Source: Halorhabdus sp. BNX81
GTDB lineage: Archaea > Halobacteriota > Halobacteria > Halobacteriales > Haloarculaceae
Direction: 5' to 3'
Assembly (NCBI RefSeq): GCF_029229925.1
Contig: NZ_CP107254.1
Coordinates: 2,480,001 to 2,544,000 of the forward strand
Length of the DNA: 64,000 nucleotides
Position 1 is the first letter of the stretch. Every line of letters starts with the position of its first letter. The position numbers and the translations under genes were made by a program. The notes beneath the pieces are model-generated. The model was given only the letters and a program-made list of their open reading frames with translations, was not told the DNA's origin and searched no databases. This document shows positions 26,348-35,166 of this stretch, one piece after another.

Positions 26348-27271
26348 TCAAACGTAGCCCAGCGACTCCAAGCGCTCCTCGACGTCGCCGTCGTCGGTAG
26401 TGGCCGATCGCGTCTCTCCGCCGTGAATCTCCCGTCGCACCTCGAAGGGGAGTTCGACCCAGGGGACGGCGGTGAGTTCCTCGTCGGCGATCCCGGGCGG
26501 ATGGCCGTAGATATCGATCGGCAACGGCGAGACGCGCTCGCCGAAGAGGTTGCCGTGGTCGCTGGTGACGACGGTCTTGCCGTCGAGTGCCTCGACGAGT
26601 CGCTCCACGGCAGGGAGTGCACGCTGGAGGTTCTCCTCGTAGGCGTCCCAGACCTGGTCCTCGTCGGCCACACCGGCGTCGAGACGCTCCCAGGCCGAGG
26701 GATAGGCCCGATCCTCGCGGCCGTCGAGAAAGGAGCCCTGCGCGGCGAGATCCGCCCCCGCCTCACCGATGAAGGGGTAATGAGGTTGCATGTAGTGGAC
26801 GATAAGCCGCTTTTCCGGGTACGTCTGGGCGACATCGAGTGCGCGGTCGGTCATCGTCTCGGGCAGGACCGTGTCGGTTTCCTCGTCCCAGCCGTCTCGC
26901 CAGACGTGTTCGACGTGGGCGAAGTCACCGCCGTGATTGGCCACCTGCGGGCTCGCAGTCACGTAGACGGTGTCGGGATGATCGCCGGCGAAGTTCTTCG
27001 AGAGGAAATCGCTGGTGTGACTCGCGTTGGAGTTGACCCGCTCGGCCGGCACGGAGAACGGGTTGTTCGCTTCGAAGACGTCGTACCGACAGGCATCGAG
27101 GACAACGAGCGTGTCCCAGTCGCGGTCGGCATAGGAGATCGTCTCGTAGTCCTGGCGGACGAACGGCCGGACGAGCCGGGCTTTGAGTTCGCGTTTGAGG
27201 ACGCTCGCTGTCGAGAACTCGCTGGGGAGCCATCGGATGAACGACGCGATCGGTTCGGGGAGAGAGACCAC
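26348..27271 (-). CDS. Sulfatase/alkaline-phosphatase superfamily protein
   Basis: A 307-residue cytoplasmic-type member of the phosphatase/sulfatase fold. WDTLVVLDACRYDVFEANNPF carries the metal Asp and possible nucleophile Cys/Asp region. HYMQPHYPFIG and VVTSDHGNLFGERVSP (Asp-His metal ligands) follow. Haloarchaeal relatives are often found near glycosylation or polysaccharide genes, but the substrate is unknown. It starts at GTG 27271 (MVSLPEPIASF). Confidence 0.75.
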   Translation of the reverse strand: MVSLPEPIASFIRWLPSEFSTASVLKRELKARLVRPFVRQDYETISYADRDWDTLVVLDACRYDVFEANNPFSVPAERVNSNASHTSDFLSKNFAGDHPDTVYVTASPQVANHGGDFAHVEHVWRDGWDEETDTVLPETMTDRALDVAQTYPEKRLIVHYMQPHYPFIGEAGADLAAQGSFLDGREDRAYPSAWERLDAGVADEDQVWDAYEENLQRALPAVERLVEALDGKTVVTSDHGNLFGERVSPLPIDIYGHPPGIADEELTAVPWVELPFEVRREIHGGETRSATTDDGDVEERLESLGYV

Positions 27272-27354
27272 GGGTAGTGGTCCCAGCTACTGGGCACTGC
27301 CCGAAAAGCGTATCGCGTTCGCGTCAGCCGCCGGCATCCCGCGTGGTCGGGAGC

Positions 27355-28491
27355 TCACGCCAGCACGATCTCGATCGGGATCGGCATGAAACACAGCGCC
27401 CCGAGTGCGAACGTGAGTGCCGCGATCGCCAGCCGCCCGACTCCGAGGGAGTCCTCGCGGAGCGGCGTCGCCGAGCCGGCCCGAACCATGACCAGCGCGA
27501 GCACGCCCCAGATCCCCCAGAGAATGGTCGACTGGGTGTACTCCGTCAGGAAGTACAACCCGCCGGCCATCGCGAACAGAACCCCGGGAACCGCCGCGGC
27601 GACCGTCTCCTGGCGCGGTCCAAGCGTTGCCCGAAGGATGTGCCCGCCGTCGAGTTGACCGACGGGGATCAGGTTGAGGAAGGTCACGAACATGCCGACC
27701 CAGCCGCCGAAGACGACCGGGTTGACAGCCAGCCCCTCGCCGTACCCGGTCGGCTGGCCGACGAGATCGGCCAGCAACGTGAGCAACAGCGGATCGTTGA
27801 ACCGGATCGAAGCGCCCCCCTCGGCCGCCTGGATGGCCTGCTCGGGGACCGCGATCGGATCGAGATGGAGACCGATCACCGTCACGGCCATCGTCGCGGC
27901 GAGGCCGGCCAGCGGGCCGGCGACGCCGATATCGAAGAGGGCTTTCCGGGACGGGATCTGCCCGCGCATCCGAATGACCGCCCCCATCGTCCCGATCGGC
28001 GGCGGGACCGGGATGAAGTAAGGGAGACTCGCGTCGACACCGTGGTAGCGACTCATTACGTAGTGGCCGAGTTCGTGGGTCGCAAGGACGCCAAGCACGG
28101 CGGCAGTAAAGGGCCAGGCCCGGAGCAAGTTGAGCGGGTCACCCGCGATATCGATGTAATACCACATCGTCCCCGCATACAGCGTCGTTGCGACCGTGAG
28201 GACGAACATGACGAGATTGCCCCACGGGATGCCGTCGATACCGGGAGACTCCGGCTCGGCGACCAGGGCATACGGCGCGGGGCTACCGTCGCCGTGACGC
28301 CGCGTCACCGAGACGTCGTATCCCCGCTGGGCGAACAGCGGCGCGACCTCCTTCGAGAGGTCTCCCGCCGGGATCAGCGGCTCGCCGATGTATCTAATCT
28401 CGTCGTCGTCACGTTCGACCCGGTAGACGTGAAACACCGACGTCAACGCCCCAACACTGGGAGGGCTACGCGACGGCTCCTCGGATGACAT
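27355..28491 (-). CDS. Site-2 protease family zinc metalloprotease (M50)
   Basis: A 378-residue intramembrane protease. A soluble N-terminal domain of about 90 residues precedes the helices. The zinc site is LATHELGHYVMSRYHG (HELGH) with the third ligand in FLNLIPVGQLDGGHILRATLG. PYFIPVPPPIGTMGAVIRMRG is the conserved S2P loop. Targets in haloarchaea are not established. It is the first of two S2P-type proteins in the window; the other carries PDZ-like repeats. Confidence 0.88.
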   Translation of the reverse strand: MSSEEPSRSPPSVGALTSVFHVYRVERDDDEIRYIGEPLIPAGDLSKEVAPLFAQRGYDVSVTRRHGDGSPAPYALVAEPESPGIDGIPWGNLVMFVLTVATTLYAGTMWYYIDIAGDPLNLLRAWPFTAAVLGVLATHELGHYVMSRYHGVDASLPYFIPVPPPIGTMGAVIRMRGQIPSRKALFDIGVAGPLAGLAATMAVTVIGLHLDPIAVPEQAIQAAEGGASIRFNDPLLLTLLADLVGQPTGYGEGLAVNPVVFGGWVGMFVTFLNLIPVGQLDGGHILRATLGPRQETVAAAVPGVLFAMAGGLYFLTEYTQSTILWGIWGVLALVMVRAGSATPLREDSLGVGRLAIAALTFALGALCFMPIPIEIVLA

Positions 28492-28577
28492 CTACGTGGC
28501 TCTGAAGAGTTGGTGACGTAAAACACCGACGCCCGTGCGGGGAACCAGCGGGGCCGGGGGCAGGGCAGAGCAGTGAG

Positions 28578-28835
28578 TCAGGCCGCTTCGACGCGCCAGG
28601 TGGTCGCACTCGTATACGACCACTTCTCGACGTGGAGGTCCGGAGCCGATTCGCTGAGTTTGACCATGATCGCGCCGATCTCCTTGGGCGAGAGGTCAAC
28701 CTCGTCGGCGATGAACTTGCTCTTGAAGTACATCTCGCCGTCGTCGGCTTTACGCTTCAAGAACGCGCGTAGCCGCTGTTCCTTGCTGGCAGTCGACTCC
28801 TCGCGTTCCGGGGAGGGCGTTGCTTGTGCGCTCAT
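28578..28835 (-). CDS. Small winged-helix protein (DUF7123-like)
   Basis: An 85-residue protein with a winged-helix core, KEQRLRAFLKRKADDGEMYF, then IADEVDLSPKEIGAIMVKL and a final strand KWSYTSATTWRVEAA. It has homologues across haloarchaea and is probably a DNA- or RNA-binding regulator. GAGGT seven bases before the ATG is a plausible Shine-Dalgarno site. A TTTATATG box about 40 nt upstream (28873-28881) gives a short 5' UTR. Confidence 0.75.
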   Translation of the reverse strand: MSAQATPSPEREESTASKEQRLRAFLKRKADDGEMYFKSKFIADEVDLSPKEIGAIMVKLSESAPDLHVEKWSYTSATTWRVEAA

Positions 28836-29156
28836 GTGAATTACCTCGATTTTGTGTATCGACTACAGCTACATATAAAGGGGAGAACATTCGGGTTGCT
28901 TCGGGACGTTTCAGTCGTTTGTGGGGGTGACGGCTACGTTTTAGGACCTTTTTAGAACAGTCGATATATTTTATAGACTTTTCTTAGACTTTCTTTCATA
29001 TATGAAATATTGATTTTATCTCGCCCGTATGCGGTCCCCAGGGCGTCGAAAACGCCCGGGTTGCCGCCGAGAACCATGTCCAGAGAGCGTCGCGCGACGA
29101 GAGGGGCGGGACGCGCTTGATAACCCTTAAGAGTGAATCGGGGTTACGCCGATTCA
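28836..29156. other. Divergent promoter region with an AT-rich core
   Basis: No gene is seen. Positions 28950-29010 are markedly AT-rich, with several TATA-like strings (GATATATTTTATAG, TCATATATGAAATATTG). Together with the flanking TATA boxes of the two divergent genes this is a regulatory region or possibly a small RNA locus. Confidence 0.4.
29122..29131 (+). promoter_or_regulatory. TATA-like box of pyrH
   Basis: AACCCTTAAG ends about 26 nt before the pyrH ATG at 29157, supporting that start over the in-frame codon at 29133. Confidence 0.4.
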
Positions 29157-29849
29157 ATGAACGTCGTCGTCTCTATCGGTGGAAGCGTGCTCGCGCCCGA
29201 TCTCGATGCTGACCGCGTGGCCGGTTACGCCGACGCACTCGCAGCGTTGGACGCCGCAGGACACGAAGTCAGCGTCGTCACCGGCGGTGGAACCGTCGCC
29301 CGGGAGTACATCGAGGCCGCCCGGGCACTCGACGCCAACGAGATGGAACTCGACCACATGGGGATCGCCGTGACGCGATTGAACGCCCGACTCCTGATCG
29401 CAGCACTCGGCGAGCGCGCCGCGCCCGAACCGGCCGAAACCTACGAGGACGGACGGGAAGCACTCCGGCGCGGCGACATCCCGGTCCTGGGCGGAACCGT
29501 CGCCGGGCAGACGACCGACGCCGTCAGCGCCGCCTTCGCCGAATACGTCAACGCCGACCTGCTAGTGTACGCCACGAGCGTCCCCGGCGTCTTCGACGCC
29601 GACCCCGACGTGGATGCTGAGGCCACCAAGTTCGAGACGCTTTCCGTGGGTGAACTCGTCGACGTGATCGCCGATATCGAGATGAATGCCGGGTCCAACG
29701 CGCCGGTCGACCTCCTGGCGGCGAAACTCATCGAGCGATCGGGTATCCGGGCGATCGTCCTCGACGGCAGCGATCCCCAGCGAGTTCGCGAGGCGGTCGA
29801 AGACGACGCCCACGACGGGACCGAGATCGTTCCGAACGGAGAAGCGTGA
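29157..29849 (+). CDS. pyrH: Uridylate kinase
   Basis: Archaeal amino-acid-kinase-fold UMP kinase that makes UDP from UMP. The 230-residue protein starts MNVVVSIGGSVLAPDLD (phosphate-binding GGS). VVTGGGTVAREYIEAARAL, LDHMGIAVTRLNARLL and VLGGTVAGQTTDAVSAAFAEY follow, with YATSVPGVFDADP near the nucleotide site. ATG at 29157 is supported by a TATA-like box about 28 nt upstream. lysS follows after 54 nt. Confidence 0.93.
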   Translation: MNVVVSIGGSVLAPDLDADRVAGYADALAALDAAGHEVSVVTGGGTVAREYIEAARALDANEMELDHMGIAVTRLNARLLIAALGERAAPEPAETYEDGREALRRGDIPVLGGTVAGQTTDAVSAAFAEYVNADLLVYATSVPGVFDADPDVDAEATKFETLSVGELVDVIADIEMNAGSNAPVDLLAAKLIERSGIRAIVLDGSDPQRVREAVEDDAHDGTEIVPNGEA

Positions 29850-29859
29850 GGCGTATACG

Positions 29860-29907
29860 ATGACATACATCGGAAACATCGTGGGTTCGGAGGGCGAAGG
29901 ACGATGA
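29860..29907 (+). CDS. Possible 15-codon mini-ORF ahead of lysS
   Basis: ATG at 29860 opens a 15-codon frame (MTYIGNIVGSEGEGR) whose TGA overlaps the lysS ATG (ATGA). GGAGGG inside it lies about 9 nt upstream of the lysS ATG and would serve as its Shine-Dalgarno site. It may be a leader peptide or simply chance. Confidence 0.25.
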   Translation: MTYIGNIVGSEGEGR

Positions 29908-31544
29908 CCGAACAGAACCCCTACGCCACGATCGAGGACGGCACGGCGACGTTCTGGGCCGACGCCGTCGCCGACGCGATCGAAGCGCGCGATCCGGATG
30001 AGCCGATCGTCATCAAGGGTGGCGTCTCGCCGTCAGGTGTCCCACACATCGGGCACCTCAACGAGATCGTCCGGGGGTACGTCGTCGCCGAGGTATTGCG
30101 CGAGCGCGGTCACGAGGTCCGACAGGTGTTCACCAGCGACGACAAGGACCGCCTGCGGAAGATCCCCCGGCGACTCGCCGACCTAGAGTGGAACGTCGTC
30201 GGACTCGGCGAAGTTGACGCCGGGGCGCTCGGCCGGAACCTGGGCAAGCCCTACACGTCGGTTCCCGATCCCTTCGGATGCTGTGACTCCTACGGCGCAC
30301 ACTTTACGACCCTGCTGGCCCGGAGCGCGGAGTTGCTCGATGTCCCGATCGAGGTCGTCTCGAACACCGAACTGTACGCCGAAGGCGACTTCGAAAACCT
30401 GACGCGTCACGTGCTGGAAAACCGAAATCGCGCGCGCGACGTTCTCAGTGACTACCAGGCGAGCGTCGACGACGACTACGTCCCCTTCCAGGTCGAATGT
30501 TCGTCCTGTGGCATCCTGACCGACGGAGTCACCGACGTCGACCCCGCGGCCGGGACGGTCGCCTACGAGTGCTGTGACGTGACGGTCGGCGAGGAGACCA
30601 TCGAGGGCTGTGGCCACGACGGCGAGGTGAGCCTGCGCGAAGGCAAACTCCCCTGGCGCTTCGAGTGGCCGGCCCAGTGGGACGTCCTCGGTGTCGACTT
30701 CGAGCCCTTCGGGAAGGACCACGCCGAAGGCTCCTGGCCCTCCGGTGTCGACATCGCCCGGAACGTCCTCACCGTCGAGCCGCCGGTGCCGATGGTCTAC
30801 GAGTGGTTTACCCTCGACGGCGAGGCGCTGTCCTCGTCGTCGGGCAATATCGTCACCGCCGCCGAGGTGCTCGAGCTGGTCGAGCCGGCCGTCCTCCGGT
30901 ATTTCTTCACCAAGGACCCGCGCAAGCAGCGGGACTTTTCGATCGCCCACCTCGACCAGCTCGTCGACGAATTCGACCGGCTCGAAGCCGTCTACTTCGG
31001 CAAGCAGGACGCCGACGAGGCGGAACGAGAACGAGCCGAGCGGGTGTATCCGATTGCCGTCGACGAGCCGCGCGAGGAGCGGATTCGCATCCCCTACACG
31101 TTCGCAGCGGTGCTCGGGATGACCGACGATCCCGATCTCCGCGAGGAGATCGCCCGTCGCGAGGGGCATATCCCCGACGACGCCCCGGAATGGGCGGTCG
31201 AGGAGGCACTCGAACGCGTCGATCGCGCTCGCGCGTGGGCGCGCCGGACCGACAACGCGTTCAACTACGATCTCAAGCGCGAGGAGTTGCCCGACGTGGA
31301 CTTCGACACCGGAACGGGGGCCGCCCTCGACGACCTCGCGGAGTTCGTCGCAGCCGGCAACGACGGCGAGGCGATCCAGGCAAAGATCTACGAACTCGCC
31401 GACGAATACGACCTCGAAGTGAGTGAGTTTTTCGCGGCTGGCTATCGATTGCTGTTCGGGCTCGAGGAAGGACCCAAGCTCGGGCCGTTCCTGGCGAAAC
31501 TCGACCAGGCGTTCGTCGTGGATCGGCTGCGACGCGACCGATAA
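29904..31544 (+). CDS. lysS: Class I lysyl-tRNA synthetase
   Basis: Archaeal class I LysRS, 546 residues. IKGGVSPSGVPHIGHLNEIVRG contains the HIGH signature, and LDGEALSSSSGNIVTAAEVL holds the KMSKS equivalent (SSSSGN). A cysteine-rich insertion (CSSCGILTDG ... CCDVTVGEETIEGCGHDG) probably binds zinc. The C-terminal helical cage recognises the anticodon. It lies downstream of pyrH, probably in the same transcript. A tRNA-Lys(UUU) gene is elsewhere in the window. Confidence 0.95.
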   Translation: MTEQNPYATIEDGTATFWADAVADAIEARDPDEPIVIKGGVSPSGVPHIGHLNEIVRGYVVAEVLRERGHEVRQVFTSDDKDRLRKIPRRLADLEWNVVGLGEVDAGALGRNLGKPYTSVPDPFGCCDSYGAHFTTLLARSAELLDVPIEVVSNTELYAEGDFENLTRHVLENRNRARDVLSDYQASVDDDYVPFQVECSSCGILTDGVTDVDPAAGTVAYECCDVTVGEETIEGCGHDGEVSLREGKLPWRFEWPAQWDVLGVDFEPFGKDHAEGSWPSGVDIARNVLTVEPPVPMVYEWFTLDGEALSSSSGNIVTAAEVLELVEPAVLRYFFTKDPRKQRDFSIAHLDQLVDEFDRLEAVYFGKQDADEAERERAERVYPIAVDEPREERIRIPYTFAAVLGMTDDPDLREEIARREGHIPDDAPEWAVEEALERVDRARAWARRTDNAFNYDLKREELPDVDFDTGTGAALDDLAEFVAAGNDGEAIQAKIYELADEYDLEVSEFFAAGYRLLFGLEEGPKLGPFLAKLDQAFVVDRLRRDR

Positions 31545-31656
31545 CGGTCGGTTAGACGTATCGTCACACGGGTCAGGTTCGTGTCGTCGCCGCCGGGCTG
31601 TGGAATGTGAATTCGTAACGCAATCCTCTTTGCGGGAGAGGGCATCCCCACACGTA

Positions 31657-33417
31657 ATGGTCGATACGCTCACGCTGGTCCTCGCGGGCGTTCTTGCGTA
31701 CTCCCTGGGAGCGATGGCCTTGCAGCGTCGCGGCTTTCTGCCATCCTTTCTCCACGTCTCGGGGCCGATCACCACGATCCATACCAAGCGTGGCCGGGCG
31801 TTTCTCGACTGGCTCGCCGGTCCCAAGCGGTTCTGGCGAGCTTTCGCAAACGTGGGGGTCGGATTCGCGCTGTTCGTCCTGGTCGGGATGTTCCTGACAG
31901 TCCTGTTTTCGGGATTCATGAGCCTCCAGCAACCGGGTGCGAACCCGATCCAGGAGCCGAAAAACGCCCTGGTCATCCCGGGCCTCAACGACTTCCTCCC
32001 GCCCGCGGCCGCGCCGGAGATCATCTTCGGGTTGCTCGTCGGCATGGTGGTTCACGAAGGGGGCCACGGCTTGCTCTGTCGGGTCGAAAACATCGACATC
32101 GACTCGATGGGCGTTGCCCTCCTGACGATCATCCCGCTGGGCGCGTTCGTCGAACCCGACGAGGAGAGTCGGGCCGAAGCCGACCGCGGCGCCCAGACCC
32201 GAATGTTCGCAGCCGGGGTGACCAACAACTTCGTCGTCACGGCGCTCGCCTTTCTCCTGCTCTTTGGCCCGGTCGCGGGCTCGATCCAGGCCGTCGGGGG
32301 CGTCGCCGTCGGCGGCGCACTCCCGGGATCGCCGGCCGCCGACGCGTCCCTCGGGGAGGGTGACGTGATCACGGGGATCAATGGGACCGAAGTGACCAAC
32401 CAGTCGACGCTGACCGACGCACTCGGGAACACCGAGAGCCGGACGGTCGCGGTGTCCCTCCACGGCGGCGAGACCAAATACATTCAGCGGTCGGTGTTCG
32501 TCACCGTGGCCCTCCTCGAGGGGCCGCTTGCCGTCGATGAGGGCGACACGATCACGAGCGTCAACGGGACGAGTGTCCACACCGTCAGCGGGCTGGTCGA
32601 GACCATCGAGAACCGGTCGGTTGCGACACTCGAAACGGCCGACGGAAACCGGACGACCGGGCCGATCGGCGCGTACGTCAGCCGCGTCGCCGAGGACGGC
32701 CCCTTCGCCGAGGACGGCGGCCCGGCGGGCGAATCAGTCGTCATCACTCACTTCGATGGGGAGCGGATCGTCGGGCAGAGTCAACTCACCGATGCGCTCG
32801 ACGGGACTGCACCCGGCGACGAGGTCGACCTCGTCGCGTACGTTGACGGCGAACGCCGAACGTACACCGTCACGCTCGGGGAGAACCCACGTGACGACAC
32901 CGGGTTTCTCGGCGTCGTCGGCATTCAGCCCGGGATCAGCGGCCTCGTCGTCAACGACTTCGGCATCCAATCGTACCCCGCCGAGACCTACCTCGGCATC
33001 CTCGGCGGCGACGTCGGCCTGGACAGTTCGCTCGCCCAGCAGATCCTCTGGATCGTGACGCTACCCTTCGCGAGCGTGGTCAACCCCAACATCGCGTTCA
33101 ACTTCGCCGGCTTCCTCGGGCCGATCGCTGACTTCTATACCATCCAGGGGCCGCTCGGCGGCCTCGGCGGCGGGGTGTTCGTCGCGGCGAACCTGCTGTT
33201 CTGGACTGCCTGGATCAACCTCAATCTCGCCGTGTTCAACCTGATCCCGCTGTTTCCGCTGGACGGCGGCCACTTGCTCCGGACGGGAACGGAAGCAATC
33301 GTGTCTCGAACGCCGATCAACAAGCGCTGGGCTGTCCGCACCGTGACTGTCTCGGTCGGACTCGTGATGTTCGGAAGCCTCATGTTGATGTTGTTCGGCC
33401 CGCAGTTGCTTGCCTGA
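31657..33417 (+). CDS. Site-2 protease (M50) with duplicated PDZ-like domains
   Basis: A 586-residue intramembrane metalloprotease. The HEGGH zinc motif is in LLVGMVVHEGGHGLLCRVEN and the third ligand in FNLIPLFPLDGGHLLR near the C-terminus. Between them lie two PDZ-like units, each with the carboxylate-binding/turn pattern EGDVITGINGTEVTNQSTL and EGDTITSVNGTSVHTVSGL, and a third possible unit around GESVVITHFDGERIVGQSQL. The long membrane-separated insertion suggests substrate gating outside the cell. ATG at 31657 is favoured; a longer frame from 31423 runs inside lysS. Confidence 0.87.
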   Translation: MVDTLTLVLAGVLAYSLGAMALQRRGFLPSFLHVSGPITTIHTKRGRAFLDWLAGPKRFWRAFANVGVGFALFVLVGMFLTVLFSGFMSLQQPGANPIQEPKNALVIPGLNDFLPPAAAPEIIFGLLVGMVVHEGGHGLLCRVENIDIDSMGVALLTIIPLGAFVEPDEESRAEADRGAQTRMFAAGVTNNFVVTALAFLLLFGPVAGSIQAVGGVAVGGALPGSPAADASLGEGDVITGINGTEVTNQSTLTDALGNTESRTVAVSLHGGETKYIQRSVFVTVALLEGPLAVDEGDTITSVNGTSVHTVSGLVETIENRSVATLETADGNRTTGPIGAYVSRVAEDGPFAEDGGPAGESVVITHFDGERIVGQSQLTDALDGTAPGDEVDLVAYVDGERRTYTVTLGENPRDDTGFLGVVGIQPGISGLVVNDFGIQSYPAETYLGILGGDVGLDSSLAQQILWIVTLPFASVVNPNIAFNFAGFLGPIADFYTIQGPLGGLGGGVFVAANLLFWTAWINLNLAVFNLIPLFPLDGGHLLRTGTEAIVSRTPINKRWAVRTVTVSVGLVMFGSLMLMLFGPQLLA

Positions 33418-33807
33418 ACGGTATTTAACTCTTTTCCCGACCTGCCATCCCGGAAGGTCTGGATCGGGTAATAAGTACTACCGCCCGGTACGTGCTATTG
33501 CGAGGTTCCCGGTGAACACCGGCCCACCAAGGATTCGGTGCCTCTGACAGCGCCGGTCCTCCTTGCTTTCCCGTTGACCGCGACGGCCCACTGACCAAAG
33601 GTCCCCGACGTGACGGCCCTCCGGCGGATCCGTCGTGGTCGTGAATACTCTGGGACCCGATCCGAGTGTATGGATCTCCGACTCGCGAGAAACGGTGGAC
33701 CCGAGCGATCGAACCACCGCCGCAGCTGTCGCTGACCAGCGCGGCACGTCGCTCGTGCAGTCCGTCGTTCCGTAGATTCATACTTCTCGTCGTCATAGTT
33801 CCGATAG
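33418..33807. other. 390-bp intergenic region, no protein gene recognised
   Basis: No frame here has haloarchaeal acidic bias. The plus strand shows TATA-like GTATTTAAC (about 33420) and GTAATAAGTACT (about 33468), then a perfect CCGGTG-AA-CACCGG inverted repeat at about 33510-33523 and further short GC-rich dyads. A non-coding RNA is possible. RNase P and SRP RNA core motifs were looked for and not seen. TCATACTTC near 33777 is the likely TATA box of the nreA gene. Confidence 0.35.
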
Positions 33808-35088
33808 ATGCGGCTCGACGACTATATCGAAGGCTTCGAGCGCGACGAGGCCGCCGAGAAGCGCCGCCTCGCCGAGGAGAAGTCCTATGCGATCACCGAT
33901 CACCTCGAAGACGTCGAGCGACAACTCGAGGAGACCCTCCAGGGCGACGCGCTCTTTGGCTCGACCGCGCCCGAGATCTTCGTCGGGCGCTCGGGCTACC
34001 CGAACGTCTCCTCCGGCGTGCTCTCGCCGGTCGCCGACGACGGCGACCCGACGGACTTTGCGACCAGCGGCCAGTGGTACGCCAACGGCCTGGGGATCGA
34101 GGACGTCCTCCAGCGCCGGACGGGCCTGCTGAACTCCCAGCGCTCGGCGAAGGTGGACGTGAATGACGTCTGGGATGGGTTCGTCGGCACCCAGCGTGAA
34201 GTCGCCATCGCCGACCGGCCCGTCGATGTCGAGATCGGGCTGGACGGGACGCCCGATTTCGACCTGACCACTGACGACATCTCCACGCCCACGGGCCCGC
34301 GGGCACGGGCGACCGAAGCCACACTCGCCGAGAATCCCCACGTCCCCCGTCCCGTCGAGAAGACCCTCGAGGACGACGACTGGCGCGCGGAAGGCGCGAT
34401 GACGTACCTCTACCGGAAGGGCTTCGACGTCTACGATGTCAACACCATCCTCTCGGCGGGCGCGCTCGGACAGGGCCGAAACCGGCGACTCGTCCCGACG
34501 CGGTGGTCGATCACCGCCGTCGACGACACGGTCGGGCAGTATCTCCACGGGGGGATCCACAACGCGAACACCATCGACGAGACCCAGGTCTGGTACAACG
34601 AGTACATGGGCAACCGCTACTGGATCATCCTCACGCCCGGGGACTGGGAGTTCGAGCTCGTCGAGATGAAAGCCCCCGAGAGCGTCTGGAACCCCCTCGG
34701 GGAGACGCACTACCTCGCCAGCGCCCACGAAGGTTACGAGGGCCGGAGCAGCTACGTCGAGGAAACCGCCGGGGCCTACTATGCATCCCGACTCGGGGTG
34801 CTCGAACACCTCGTCGACATCGATCGACAGGCCAAGTGTCTCGTCCTTCGGGAGGTGACCGACGACTACTGGGCCCCGGTCGGCGTCTGGCAGGTCCGGG
34901 AGGGCGTTCGCAACGCCTTCGAGGATCCGGAGGGGCTGCCCGACGCGCTTTCGGGCCGATACGGCGAGGCCGGGAGTTTCCGGGACGCCGTGACGAGCGT
35001 AACCGAGCAGCTCCCGGTGTCGCTGACGGCACTGCGCCGGAAGTCCGAGATGGTCGCCGGCCTCCAGGCGACGCTGTCGGACTTCTGA
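33808..35088 (+). CDS. nreA: DNA repair protein NreA
   Basis: Archaeal DUF650/DUF651 protein implicated in repair of alkylation and mitomycin C damage together with PCNA. The 426-residue protein has FVGRSGYPNVSSGVLSP and GRNRRLVPTRWSITAVDDT as hallmark segments. The last seven residues, QATLSDF, form a C-terminal PIP-box (QxxLxxF) for PCNA binding, as in Haloferax NreA. Some bacterial/archaeal relatives have an N-terminal zinc knuckle, which is absent here. TATA box is about 28 nt upstream. Confidence 0.92.
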   Translation: MRLDDYIEGFERDEAAEKRRLAEEKSYAITDHLEDVERQLEETLQGDALFGSTAPEIFVGRSGYPNVSSGVLSPVADDGDPTDFATSGQWYANGLGIEDVLQRRTGLLNSQRSAKVDVNDVWDGFVGTQREVAIADRPVDVEIGLDGTPDFDLTTDDISTPTGPRARATEATLAENPHVPRPVEKTLEDDDWRAEGAMTYLYRKGFDVYDVNTILSAGALGQGRNRRLVPTRWSITAVDDTVGQYLHGGIHNANTIDETQVWYNEYMGNRYWIILTPGDWEFELVEMKAPESVWNPLGETHYLASAHEGYEGRSSYVEETAGAYYASRLGVLEHLVDIDRQAKCLVLREVTDDYWAPVGVWQVREGVRNAFEDPEGLPDALSGRYGEAGSFRDAVTSVTEQLPVSLTALRRKSEMVAGLQATLSDF

Positions 35089-35166
35089 GACGGACGGGGA
35101 TCGTCGATAGCGTGAGCCCGGCGAAAGAGCCATCCCTTATTTGCACGCCGACTCCAAAGCCGAACT

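Noticed and set aside
33425-33796. A 123-codon minus-strand frame in the 390-bp gap
   Set aside because: Basic, low in Asp/Glu and without a domain, unlike haloarchaeal proteins.
33418-33807. RNase P RNA or SRP RNA
   Set aside because: I looked for the conserved RNase P core strings and the SRP helix 8 loop on both strands and did not find them.
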